From VBCK01 sp036270655 (lineage in GTDB: Bacteria > Pseudomonadota > Gammaproteobacteria > Burkholderiales > Burkholderiaceae_F), in assembly GCA_036270655.1 (NCBI GenBank), contig DATBCD010000012.1, positions 11,758 to 75,757 on the forward strand: a stretch of 64,000 bases of DNA. The letters are read 5' to 3'. The notes beneath the pieces were generated by a model that was not told the origin of the DNA, did no database searches, and worked only from the letters and a program-made list of their open reading frames with translations. Positions 16,091 through 24,326 of the stretch are shown one piece after another. Numbering within the stretch: the stretch's first letter is position 1; every line of letters starts with the position of its first letter. A program made the position numbers and the translations under genes.

Positions 16091-17308
16091 TCAGGGCTTC
16101 AGTGTCAGGTCGACCACCTCGTCCATCGCGTGGCCGGGCGGGTCGAACGTCCACAGCGACAGGACGCGGCGCACTTCGTCGTCGACCACACCTGCCGGCG
16201 TCGCCTTGAGGATGTCGACCTGGTCGACTTTGCCCTCCGGGGTGACCCAGAGACGCACCTGCGCCTGGCCCTCGACGATTCCATCGTGCACCGCCCAATC
16301 GGGAATCCGTGGCGCATCGTGCCGCAGCGGGCGCAGCGCGACCAGGCCGCTCGCCGCCGGCGCCGGTGGGATCTGCATCGCAACCTCGGTCGCCGCCGCG
16401 TTGCCGGGCAGGGCCACGACCGGTTCGCGGAGCGGTGGGGCCTTGTCGGCGAACGGGGCCGACGCCGGTTCGGGGGCCGGCGGGGTCTTGTCGGCGGGCG
16501 GGGCCGAAGCCGGTTCGAGTGCCGGCTGCGTCGCGGCAGAGGCAAGTTCGAGCACCGTCGGGAACTGCGCGGCGGCAGCTGAGGGCGCAGGCGTCTGAGG
16601 CGCCGAGGCACCCCGCGACTCGGCTGCATCGCCAGCTTGCGCTGTCTGGGGCGCCAACGCACCTCCCGACTCGCCTCGACCTGCGGCTTGATGCGCATGG
16701 GGCGCGACATGCGGCGCGACGCGGGCCGGCAGCGTTGCCGCGTCATGCGGCACGCCGGCACCCGGCAGGCGGGTTATCGGGGCGATGGTGATGGGCATAA
16801 CCCGTGCCAGCGGCTCCGCATCGGTTGCATCGGTCAACGTCGGCACGCCAAACGCATCGATCGAACGCGTCTGCGCGACCGGCTGATTGAAGCGCCACAT
16901 GGCATCGGCCTGGCTTCGGTAGCGATTGGCCGCCCAGTAGCAGCACCAAATGGTCAACACGACCACCAGCGCGATCCGCATCAGCGGGAGCTCGTCCGAG
17001 GTCGGCTCGCGCGCCCGTCTCGGCAGTTCGCGATCAAGCGAGCCCACATGCAGCTGCGTGATCGCATTAGCCCATTCGGCTGGCACCTGCGGATCGACCC
17101 GCTTGGCAAAGCCCTTGGATTCGAGCTCAGGAAGCACGCGCCCCAGCGTATCGGCGCCCAACAGGCTCGAGAGCTCGTCGACCGTGCGACGGCCGTCGAG
17201 CAGGATCAGCACGTGGCGTTCACGTTGCGAAAGCGCCGGCGTGTGGGGCGCGGCCAGCTGGGCCGCCCCAAGTCCCGACTTGCGGTAGACCAGAGAGCCA
17301 TCCATCAA
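16091..17308 (-). CDS. Membrane protein with cytoplasmic N-domain and TonB-like periplasmic C-domain
   Basis: I recognise only the parts of this 405-residue protein. Residues 1-100 form a small cytoplasmic domain (LSQRERHVLILLDGRRTVDE, then ELESKGFAKRVDP), resembling winged-helix modules found in pilus and motility regulators. One membrane helix follows (about 108-128). A long Ala/Pro/Gln-rich spacer (about 190-320) leads to a C-terminal domain of TonB fold (IPDWAVHDGIVEGQAQVRLW, VLSLWTFDPPG). Such a topology could pass a signal or energy to the envelope, but the N-terminal part is not that of a normal TonB. It is transcribed toward spuC and divergent from the ferritin-like gene. Function unknown. 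Confidence 0.65.
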   Translation of the reverse strand: MMDGSLVYRKSGLGAAQLAAPHTPALSQRERHVLILLDGRRTVDELSSLLGADTLGRVLPELESKGFAKRVDPQVPAEWANAITQLHVGSLDRELPRRAREPTSDELPLMRIALVVVLTIWCCYWAANRYRSQADAMWRFNQPVAQTRSIDAFGVPTLTDATDAEPLARVMPITIAPITRLPGAGVPHDAATLPARVAPHVAPHAHQAAGRGESGGALAPQTAQAGDAAESRGASAPQTPAPSAAAAQFPTVLELASAATQPALEPASAPPADKTPPAPEPASAPFADKAPPLREPVVALPGNAAATEVAMQIPPAPAASGLVALRPLRHDAPRIPDWAVHDGIVEGQAQVRLWVTPEGKVDQVDILKATPAGVVDDEVRRVLSLWTFDPPGHAMDEVVDLTLKP

Positions 17309-17438
17309 TAAACCACCCGGCCGGAAGTCAGTTGGGGAGCTTTGCCCGAAAGTCCGCCGCTTTCAATCGGGTTTGCGCCCTAGTCGATCGCGGGTATTTC
17401 ATTCGCAAGCCCATCACACAGATCGGGTTTCAGGGGCA

Positions 17439-17466
17439 TTCGCCCGACAAGGTGCTCGCGTATGAT
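17439..17466 (+). promoter_or_regulatory. Candidate promoter of the ferritin-like gene
   Basis: TATGAT at 17461-17466 is a good -10 element. The -35 position (TTCGCC, 17439-17444) matches only half of the consensus with a 16-bp spacer. The start codon is about 54 bp downstream. Confidence 0.35.
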
Positions 17467-17519
17467 CGCCCGCTCGGGCGCAATGACAACCGGGTCGCGG
17501 TTCTCCAGGGGAACTCAAG

Positions 17520-18425
17520 GTGCCAGTGGTTGATGCCGCGAATGTCGACCGAGCCGATTTCGCCATGCGCAACTGGCAGGCCCCCGAACCGGGTCCCTTT
17601 CTGATCGGCTCGGAGGCCCATAAGCAGCTGTTTTGCAGGATGCTGCTGGAAACCCATAACCCCTACAAGCCGGCTGTCATCGCCTGGCCCGAGCTGTCGC
17701 AGGAGGCCCGCCGGAGGTTGACCTCGCTGCCGATCTGGGACATGGCGGTCCAGAAGGAGTCGAGCGCCACGCTGCGTGTGCAGACCTTCGCACAAGGCGT
17801 GCGCGATCCGCTGCTGCGCCAGGCCCTGGATCTGGATGCGAGCGAGGAGGCACGCCACAAGGTGGTGCTGACCAAGCTGACTGAGGCGTACGGCATTTCG
17901 CTGTCGCCGGAGCCGGTGCTGGCCCCGCCCAAGGACCCGGAGTGGGCCTGGCTGGCGACCGGTTTTTCCGAATGCATCGACAGCTTTTTCGCCTTCGGAT
18001 TGTTCGAAGTGGCGCACCGATCGGGCTTCTTTCCGCCGAAATTGATCGATGCGTTCGAACCGGTCATTCAAGAGGAATGCCGGCACATCCTGTTCTTCGC
18101 CAACTGGGTCGCCTGGACCAGGCGCAATATGCCGTGGTGGCGGCGCCCGCTGTTTCTTTTCAAGACCTGCCGCGTGTGGCTGCATCTGGTCCGTGAGCGC
18201 GTGGCCGTGGCCAGGGGCATCGGCTCCAGGGGCCGAGGGCGCAATACCAACTTCACGATGACCGGCAGTGGCGCGGTGGGCGCCAAACTCAACCCGCGCC
18301 AGCTGATCGACCTGTGCCTGGCCGAAAACGAGCGCCGCATGGCCGGCTACGATCGTCGGCTGTTGCGCCCGATGACGGTGCCTCGGGTGGCGCGCCTGAT
18401 CCGGCGCCTGCTGCCGGCAGCCTGA
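17520..18425 (+). CDS. Ferritin-like di-iron protein of unknown function
   Basis: The 301-residue protein shows a complete set of di-iron ligands on four helices: Glu80, Glu110-x-x-His113 (SEEARHK), Glu151 (SECIDSFF) and Glu186-x-x-His189 (EECRHILFF). This is the arrangement of ferritin-like oxidases and oxygenases. The C-terminal third is basic. The start is GTG 17520, with a GGGG/AAGG stretch upstream. It is alone on its strand between the TonB-like gene and malic enzyme. The motif pattern supports an iron-dependent oxidative reaction; the substrate cannot be guessed. Confidence 0.72.
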   Translation: MPVVDAANVDRADFAMRNWQAPEPGPFLIGSEAHKQLFCRMLLETHNPYKPAVIAWPELSQEARRRLTSLPIWDMAVQKESSATLRVQTFAQGVRDPLLRQALDLDASEEARHKVVLTKLTEAYGISLSPEPVLAPPKDPEWAWLATGFSECIDSFFAFGLFEVAHRSGFFPPKLIDAFEPVIQEECRHILFFANWVAWTRRNMPWWRRPLFLFKTCRVWLHLVRERVAVARGIGSRGRGRNTNFTMTGSGAVGAKLNPRQLIDLCLAENERRMAGYDRRLLRPMTVPRVARLIRRLLPAA

Positions 18426-18443
18426 CCGCTGCGGTTGCGGCGC

Positions 18444-20717
18444 CTATCCCGGCGCACCCGCCTCGACCGCAGCCACCGCCGACATGTTGACGATGCGCCG
18501 CACGGTCGCCGCCGGAGTCAGGATATGCACCGGCTGCTTCGCGCCCAGCAGGATGCCGCCGACCGTGATGCCGCGGCCCGCCGTGACCCGCAGCACGTTG
18601 TAGGTGATGTTGGCCGCGTCCACGCCCGGCATGATCAGCACGTTGGCCTCGCCGACCAGGGTCGAGTCGGGCAGCACGTCCTCCAGTACGCTTCGCGACA
18701 GCGCGGCATCGCCCTGCATCTCGCCGTCGACCGGGAAATCAGGCGAACGCGCGCGAATCAATTCCAGCGCCTCGCGCATCTTGCGCGCCGACGGCGCGTC
18801 GGAGCTCCCGAAGCTCGAGTGAGACAGCAGCGCGACGCTGGGTTGCAAGCCGAAACGGCGCACCGCTTCGGCGGCGAGCATCGTCATTTCGGCCAGCTGC
18901 TCGGCAGTCGGATCCAGGTTTACGTGGGTGTCGCAGATGAACAGCTGACGGTTCGGAAGCATCAGCATCTGCATCGCCGCCAGCGTGGTCGCGCCCGGCC
19001 GCAGGCCGATCACGTTGCGCACATACTTCAGATGATCCGAGAAGGCGCCGACCGTGCCGCACAGCATCGCGTCCGCATCGCCGCGACGCACCAGCATCGC
19101 GCCGATCAGCGTGGTGCGGGTTCGCACTTCGGTCTGCGCCTGCGCCCGTGACACGCCCTTGCGCTTGCACAGGTTGTAGTACTCGGTCCAGCTTTCACGG
19201 AAGCGCGGATCGTCGTCCACGTTCACGCAATCGCAGTCGGCCCCGAGCTTCAAACGCAGTCCATAACGCTCGATGCGCGCCTTGATCACGTCGGGCCGGC
19301 CGACCAGGATCGGACGGGCCAGCGCCTCGTCGACCACGATCTGCGCCGCGCGCAGGACACGCTCTTCCTCGCCCTCGGCGTAGATCACCCGCTTGACCGA
19401 CTTCTTGGCCAGGTGAAACACCGGCTCCATCGCGCTGCCGGATTGATAGACGAAGCGCCGCAACTCGTCGCGGTACGCCTCCAGATCGGCGATCGGCCGC
19501 GTCGCGATCCCGCTGTCCATCGCCGCCTGCGCGACCGCCGGGGCGATCCGCTCGATCAGCCGCGGATCGAACGGCTTGGGCAGCAGGTACTCGGGGCCGA
19601 ATCGCAGGCCTTCGACCCCGTACGCAGTGGCGACCTCGTCCGGGATCTCCGCATGGGTCAGCTCGGCGATCGCGCGCACGGTCGCCAGTTTCATCGCGTC
19701 GTTGATCATCGTGGCGCCCACGTCGAGGGCGCCGCGGAAGATGAACGGAAAGCACAGCACGTTGTTGACCTGGTTCGGGTAGTCGGAGCGGCCGGTGCCG
19801 ATGATCGCGTCCGGCCGCACCGCCTTGGCCTGCTCGGGCCGGATCTCCGGGTCGGGGTTGGCCATCGCCAGGATGATCGGCCTGGGCGCCATCGTCTGGA
19901 CCATCGCCTGAGTCAGCACTCCGGCCGTCGACAGTCCCAGAAAGATGTCGGCACCGGTTACCGCATCGGCCAGCGTGCGCGCCGGCGTTTCGCGCGCAAA
20001 GGCTTCCTTGCTCGGATCCATCGCCTGCTTGCGCCCGAAGTACAGCACTCCCTTGCTGTCGGCCACCAGCACGTTCTCGCGCCGCAACCCCAGGCTGATC
20101 AGCAGGTCCAGACAGGCGAGCGCCGCGGCACCCGCGCCCGAGCTCACCAGCCTGGCCGTCCCGATGTCCTTGCCCACGCAGGCAAGCGCGTTGAGCACGG
20201 CCGCGGCCGCCACGATCGCGGTGCCGTGCTGGTCGTCGTGAAATACCGGCACCTTCATTTTCGCGCGCAGCTTGCGCTCGATCGTGAAGCACTCGGGCGC
20301 TTTGATGTCCTCCAGATTGATGCCACCGAAGGTCGGCTCCAGGCTGGCGATGATGTCGACCAGCCGGTCGGGATCGCGCTCGTCGACCTCGATGTCGAAT
20401 ACGTCGATGTTGGCGAATTTCTTGAACAGGCACGCCTTGCCTTCCATCACCGGCTTGCCCGCCAGCGGGCCGATATTGCCCAGGCCCAGCACGGCGGTGC
20501 CGTTGGTCACGACCGCAACCAGATTGCCGCGCGCCGTCAGGCTGTAGGCCTGCCCGGAATCGGCCGCGATCGCGTTGCACGCCTCCGCCACTCCGGGCGA
20601 ATAGGCCAGCGACAGGTCGCGCTGCGTGGCCATCGGCTTGGTCGGAACGACCGAAATCTTTCCATGGGTCGGCTGCCTGTGATATTCGAGCGCCGCATCG
20701 TGCAGTGGGTTCGTCAT
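18444..20717 (-). CDS. maeB: NADP-dependent malic enzyme with phosphotransacetylase-like C-domain
   Basis: MaeB decarboxylates malate to pyruvate with NADPH formation. The 757-residue product has the malic enzyme half first (DLSLAYSPGVAEACNAI near the start, NGTAVLGLGNIGPLAGKPVM, the metal site VFHDDQHGTAIV, the NAD(P) motif SSGAGAAALACLDL), then from about residue 430 a phosphotransacetylase-related domain that is normally regulatory and inactive. ATG 20717 has TGAGG six bases upstream; ATG 20729 would overlap the puuB stop by four bases. Either way it is transcribed with puuB. The link to polyamine use may be pyruvate supply for the pyruvate-dependent aminotransferase, or disposal of C4 acids made from GABA. 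Confidence 0.93.
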   Translation of the reverse strand: MTNPLHDAALEYHRQPTHGKISVVPTKPMATQRDLSLAYSPGVAEACNAIAADSGQAYSLTARGNLVAVVTNGTAVLGLGNIGPLAGKPVMEGKACLFKKFANIDVFDIEVDERDPDRLVDIIASLEPTFGGINLEDIKAPECFTIERKLRAKMKVPVFHDDQHGTAIVAAAAVLNALACVGKDIGTARLVSSGAGAAALACLDLLISLGLRRENVLVADSKGVLYFGRKQAMDPSKEAFARETPARTLADAVTGADIFLGLSTAGVLTQAMVQTMAPRPIILAMANPDPEIRPEQAKAVRPDAIIGTGRSDYPNQVNNVLCFPFIFRGALDVGATMINDAMKLATVRAIAELTHAEIPDEVATAYGVEGLRFGPEYLLPKPFDPRLIERIAPAVAQAAMDSGIATRPIADLEAYRDELRRFVYQSGSAMEPVFHLAKKSVKRVIYAEGEEERVLRAAQIVVDEALARPILVGRPDVIKARIERYGLRLKLGADCDCVNVDDDPRFRESWTEYYNLCKRKGVSRAQAQTEVRTRTTLIGAMLVRRGDADAMLCGTVGAFSDHLKYVRNVIGLRPGATTLAAMQMLMLPNRQLFICDTHVNLDPTAEQLAEMTMLAAEAVRRFGLQPSVALLSHSSFGSSDAPSARKMREALELIRARSPDFPVDGEMQGDAALSRSVLEDVLPDSTLVGEANVLIMPGVDAANITYNVLRVTAGRGITVGGILLGAKQPVHILTPAATVRRIVNMSAVAAVEAGAPG

Positions 20718-20725
20718 AGCGCGCC

Positions 20726-22018
20726 TCATTCAAGGATGTCCCGCATCCGGTACCACGCCATCGCCAGCACGAGCAACGGCGCGCGAAGCCAGCGGCCGCC
20801 GGGGAACTCGCGGTGCCTGATCCGCGCGAACAGGTCGAAACGCGACGCCGTGCCGCGCATCGCTTCGGCCACGATGCGCCCGGCCAGACCCGTCAGAGCG
20901 AGCCCGTGCCCGGAGAAGCCTTGCAAATAATAGACGTTGTCCGTCACGCGCCCGAAGTCGGGCGCGCGGTTCATCGTGATGTCGACGTATCCGCCCCAGG
21001 CGAACTCGACCGCAACTTCGGCAAGCTGCGGAAAAACCGCCACCATGCGGCGCCGCATCGTACTCGGCAGGTCCCGCGGCGCGATCGTGCTGTAGCTGAC
21101 GCGCCCGCCGAAGAGCATGCGGTGATCGCGCGACAGACGAAAGTAGTCCAGCACCCATTGCGTGTCGCAGACCGCGGTGCCGCGCGGAAGCAGTTGCGCG
21201 GCCCGCTCGGCGCCAAGCGGACGGCTGGCGGCGATGAACGTGCCCACCGGCATGATGCGCCGCGCGAGTTGCGGCACCAGGTCGCGCAGGTACACATTGC
21301 CGGCCAGCAGCACGTGCGAACAATGCACCCGCCCCGCGGACGTGCGCACTTCGGCCAGGCGCCCCGGCCTTACCTCGATCGCCTGGCTGCCCTCGAAGAT
21401 TTTCACGCCCAGGCCCGCCGCGGCGCGCGCGAGTCCCAGCGTGTATTTCAGAGGGTGCAGGTGCCCGCTGCCGGAATCGAAGGCGGCGGCCACGTAGCGT
21501 GGACTGGCAATCCACTGCGGCAGCTCGGCCCGATCGATGTGCCGTAGACGATCGTAGCCGTAGTCGCGCGCCAGCGTGTCGGCCCACTGCGCGAGCTCGC
21601 CGGCCCGCCGTTGCGTGACGGCGGCCGAGACGAATCCGTCCTGCCATTCGCAATCGATGTCGAAGCGCCGGCAGCGCTGGTGGATCAGCCCGACCGCCTC
21701 CACGGTCGTGTCCCAGACCTGCCGCGCCACCGTGCTGCCCAGCTGGCCCCTGACCACCTGCATGTCGCACGCCAGGCCGACCACCGCCTGCCCGCCGTTG
21801 CGGCCCGACGCCCCCCAGCCGACCTGCCGGGCTTCCAGCACCGCCACCGTGAAACCGGCGTCGGCCAGCTCGATCGCCGCCGACAGCCCGGCCAGTCCCG
21901 CGCCGACGATGCACACGTCGCAGGCGATATCCGTCTGCAGCGGCGGATATCGACCGTCGCGCCGTGCGCTCGCCTCGTAGTAGGAGTCGCGCAGGAGCGG
22001 ATCGTCGGAGCTGAACAT
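20726..22018 (-). CDS. puuB: FAD-dependent gamma-glutamylputrescine oxidoreductase
   Basis: PuuB oxidises gamma-glutamylputrescine to gamma-glutamyl-4-aminobutyraldehyde. The 430-residue product is a DAO-type flavoprotein with the dinucleotide motif CIVGAGLAGLSAAIELADAG (about 35-54), the flavin-contact sequence GWGASGRNGGQ (about 67-77) and the C-terminal GFSGHGLALTGLAGRIVAEA. A GGAGG lies about 10 bases before ATG 22018. It is divergent from the puuD-puuA-pot operon and leads into maeB, so its assignment to this pathway rests on both family and position. Other amine or amino acid oxidases share the fold. Confidence 0.87.
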   Translation of the reverse strand: MFSSDDPLLRDSYYEASARRDGRYPPLQTDIACDVCIVGAGLAGLSAAIELADAGFTVAVLEARQVGWGASGRNGGQAVVGLACDMQVVRGQLGSTVARQVWDTTVEAVGLIHQRCRRFDIDCEWQDGFVSAAVTQRRAGELAQWADTLARDYGYDRLRHIDRAELPQWIASPRYVAAAFDSGSGHLHPLKYTLGLARAAAGLGVKIFEGSQAIEVRPGRLAEVRTSAGRVHCSHVLLAGNVYLRDLVPQLARRIMPVGTFIAASRPLGAERAAQLLPRGTAVCDTQWVLDYFRLSRDHRMLFGGRVSYSTIAPRDLPSTMRRRMVAVFPQLAEVAVEFAWGGYVDITMNRAPDFGRVTDNVYYLQGFSGHGLALTGLAGRIVAEAMRGTASRFDLFARIRHREFPGGRWLRAPLLVLAMAWYRMRDILE

Positions 22019-22055
22019 GGCCGTGGCCTCCGTCCTCGGCTTACGTGGCCGAGGG

Positions 22056-22084
22056 GTTAAAATACCAAGTAAGCGGTGTTATAG
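22056..22084 (+). promoter_or_regulatory. Candidate divergent promoter with ATACCA box between puuB and puuD
   Basis: ATACCA at 22062-22067, with an imperfect inverted half TGTTAT at about 22077-22082, lies in the short gap between the divergent starts. TTATAG (22079-22084) may be the -10 toward puuD, and TATTTT on the other strand (22064-22059) the -10 toward puuB. The ATACCA box is shared with the puuA1 upstream region, which suggests a common MocR regulator. Weak, pattern-based. Confidence 0.35.
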
Positions 22085-22100
22085 AGAGTACAAACTGACC

Positions 22101-22922
22101 TTGGCCGAACATTCTTCGGGCGCAAGCGCGCAACCCGGGCGAGCGCCTTTCGTGCTGATCCCGTGCGACAACCGGACGCTAGGCGGCCACCCGTTTTACG
22201 TGCTGGGACGCAAATACGCCGATGCGCTGCAGGATGCGGCCGGCTGCCATCCGCTGTTGCTGCCGAGCGTTTGCTCGGCCGACCTGACGGCCTACCTTGA
22301 TCTGGCCGACGGGGTGCTGCTGACGGGCTCGCCGGCCAACGTGCACCCGATGCACTTCGGCCAGACGGTGCGCGATCCGCAGCTGCCGCTTGACCAGGAA
22401 CGCGACCAGGTGACGTTGCCGCTGGTGCGGCTCTCGGTGCAGCGCGGACTGCCCCTGTTTGCGATCTGCCGCGGGCTTCAGGAGATCAACGTCGCGCTGG
22501 GAGGCACGCTGCTGCAGGCGGTGCACGAGGAAGAAGGCCGATTCGACCATCGGGCCGACCCGCACGAGGAACCGGACGCGCAATACGGACCGTCGCATCC
22601 GGTCGACATCGTGGCCGGCAGCGAGTTGGATCGGATCCTGGGTGCGCGCCAGCTGCAGGTCAACTCGTTGCACGGGCAGGCGATCGATCGGCTTGCCCCC
22701 GGCCTTCGCGTCGAGGCGCGGGCGCCGGACGGCACCGTGGAGGCGGTTCACATCAGCGCCCATCCGGGCTTCGCGCTGGCGGTGCAGTGGCACCCTGAAT
22801 GGAGAGTGATGCAAAATCCCGCTTCCCGTCTGCTGTTTGGCGCCTTCGGGGATGCCTGTCGCGAGGCGCAGGCGCGCCGGGCCGGCAGGGGCGGGCCGGC
22901 CGGCCTGTCACGCGCTGCCTGA
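22101..22922 (+). CDS. puuD: Gamma-glutamyl-GABA hydrolase
   Basis: PuuD releases GABA from gamma-glutamyl-GABA. The 273-residue product is a class I amidotransferase of the C26 type. It begins with VLIPCDNRTLGGHPFYVLG, has the nucleophile in LFAICRGLQEINVALGG, and the His/Glu pair in VQWHPEWRV. The start is unsure: the only in-frame ATG (22017) lies beyond the divergent promoter region and overlaps the puuB start, so TTG 22101 is preferred. It is first in an operon with puuA2 (8 bp gap), potFGHI, puuC and ald. Confidence 0.88.
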   Translation: MAEHSSGASAQPGRAPFVLIPCDNRTLGGHPFYVLGRKYADALQDAAGCHPLLLPSVCSADLTAYLDLADGVLLTGSPANVHPMHFGQTVRDPQLPLDQERDQVTLPLVRLSVQRGLPLFAICRGLQEINVALGGTLLQAVHEEEGRFDHRADPHEEPDAQYGPSHPVDIVAGSELDRILGARQLQVNSLHGQAIDRLAPGLRVEARAPDGTVEAVHISAHPGFALAVQWHPEWRVMQNPASRLLFGAFGDACREAQARRAGRGGPAGLSRAA

Positions 22923-22930
22923 TTTCGATC

Positions 22931-24304
22931 ATGGCGTTGCGCGCTGATTTCACCCAGTCCGACCTCGAGCGCTTCTTCGACGACAACCAGGTCGACGAAG
23001 TCGAATGTCTGGTGCCCGACCTGACCGGCGTGGCGCGCGGCAAGATACTGCCGCGCGCCAAGTTCACGCAGGAACGCGGCATGCGCCTGGCCGAGTCGGT
23101 CCTTGCGATGACGGTCACCGGGGAAGCGCCGGATTCGGAGGAATACGACGCGATCATCTCGCCCAGCGACTACGACATGGAGTTGCTGGCCGATCCGACC
23201 ACCGTGTGCGTGGTGCCGTGGGTGCCCGCCCCCAGCCGCACCGCGCAGATCATCCACGACTGCTACTTCGCCGACGGCCGCCTGGTCGATTTCGCGCCGC
23301 GCTCGGTGCTGCGGCGCGTGCGCGAGCTGTATGCGCAGGACGGCCTGGAACCGGTGGTGGCGCCGGAGGTGGAGTTCTACCTGATCGCGCAGAACACCGA
23401 TCCGGATTTTCCGCTGGTGCCGCCGGTGGGCCGCAGCGGACGCTCCGAAACGAGCCGGCAGCACTACAGCATCGACGCGGTCAACGAATTCGACCCGCTG
23501 TTCGAGGACATCTACAAGTGGTGCGAGGTGATGGGGCTGGAGCTCGACACGCTGATCCACGAGATAGGCGCCGGCCAGATGGAAGTCAATTTCCTGCACG
23601 GCGATCCGCTCGACCTGGCCGACCGCGTGTTCTACTTCAAGAGGACGCTGCGCGAGGCGGCGCTGCGGCACAAGATGTATGCGACGTTCATGGCCAAGCC
23701 CATGGCCAATGAGCCGGGCAGCGCAATGCATATCCACCAGAGCATCGTCGAGCGCCGCAGCGGACGCAACATCTTCTCCAACATCGATGGCTCGCCGTCG
23801 GACGCCTTCCGCCATTACATCGGCGGGCTGCAGAAGTACCTGCCCGCGGCGATGGCGTTCCTGGCTCCGTACGTGAATTCCTACCGCCGCCTGGCGCGGC
23901 ATACCGCGGCGCCGATCAACATCCGCTGGGGCCGCGACAACCGCACGGTCGGCATCCGGGTTCCGCGTTCCGCGCCGGAAGCGCGCCGCGTAGAGAACCG
24001 CGTGATCGGCGCCGATGCGAACCCCTACGTCGCCACGGCAGTTTCGCTTGCATGCGGCTACCTGGGCATGAAAGAGCGGCTGGAGCCGACCGAGGAGTCG
24101 AGCGGCAACGCGTACAGCGCGACTCACGAGCTTCCGCGCACGATGTCGGAGGCGCTGAACCTGCTGGCCAATACGCCAGAGCTGGCCCGCGTGCTCGGAG
24201 AGCGTTTCGCCACCATCTACCGGCTGGTCAAGGAACTGGAGTACGACGAGTTCATGCAGGTGATCAGCTCGTGGGAGCGCGAGCATCTGCTGCTGCACGT
24301 CTGA
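22931..24304 (+). CDS. puuA: Gamma-glutamylputrescine synthetase, copy 2
   Basis: This 457-residue paralogue of the enzyme at 13259 agrees with it over its whole length, including ECLVPDLTGVARGKILPRAK, PEVEFYLIAQNTDP, GAGQMEVNFLHGDPLDLAD, MHIHQSIVERRSGRNIFSN, PINIRWGRDNRTVGI and the identical ending WEREHLLLHV. Differences cluster in the last 90 residues and in the loop after FMAKPM. Two copies suggest different amine specificities (putrescine, spermidine, cadaverine), as with the multiple PauA enzymes of Pseudomonas, or different regulation. ATG 22931 follows puuD by 8 bp and no strong ribosome site is visible, so translation may be coupled. Confidence 0.88.
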   Translation: MALRADFTQSDLERFFDDNQVDEVECLVPDLTGVARGKILPRAKFTQERGMRLAESVLAMTVTGEAPDSEEYDAIISPSDYDMELLADPTTVCVVPWVPAPSRTAQIIHDCYFADGRLVDFAPRSVLRRVRELYAQDGLEPVVAPEVEFYLIAQNTDPDFPLVPPVGRSGRSETSRQHYSIDAVNEFDPLFEDIYKWCEVMGLELDTLIHEIGAGQMEVNFLHGDPLDLADRVFYFKRTLREAALRHKMYATFMAKPMANEPGSAMHIHQSIVERRSGRNIFSNIDGSPSDAFRHYIGGLQKYLPAAMAFLAPYVNSYRRLARHTAAPINIRWGRDNRTVGIRVPRSAPEARRVENRVIGADANPYVATAVSLACGYLGMKERLEPTEESSGNAYSATHELPRTMSEALNLLANTPELARVLGERFATIYRLVKELEYDEFMQVISSWEREHLLLHV

Positions 24305-24326
24305 GCGCGCGGGGGTCCGGTTTTCG

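Noticed and set aside
17332..17604. Small plus-strand gene before the ferritin-like gene
   Set aside because: It overlaps the ferritin-like gene in another frame and has no ribosome site or recognisable domain.
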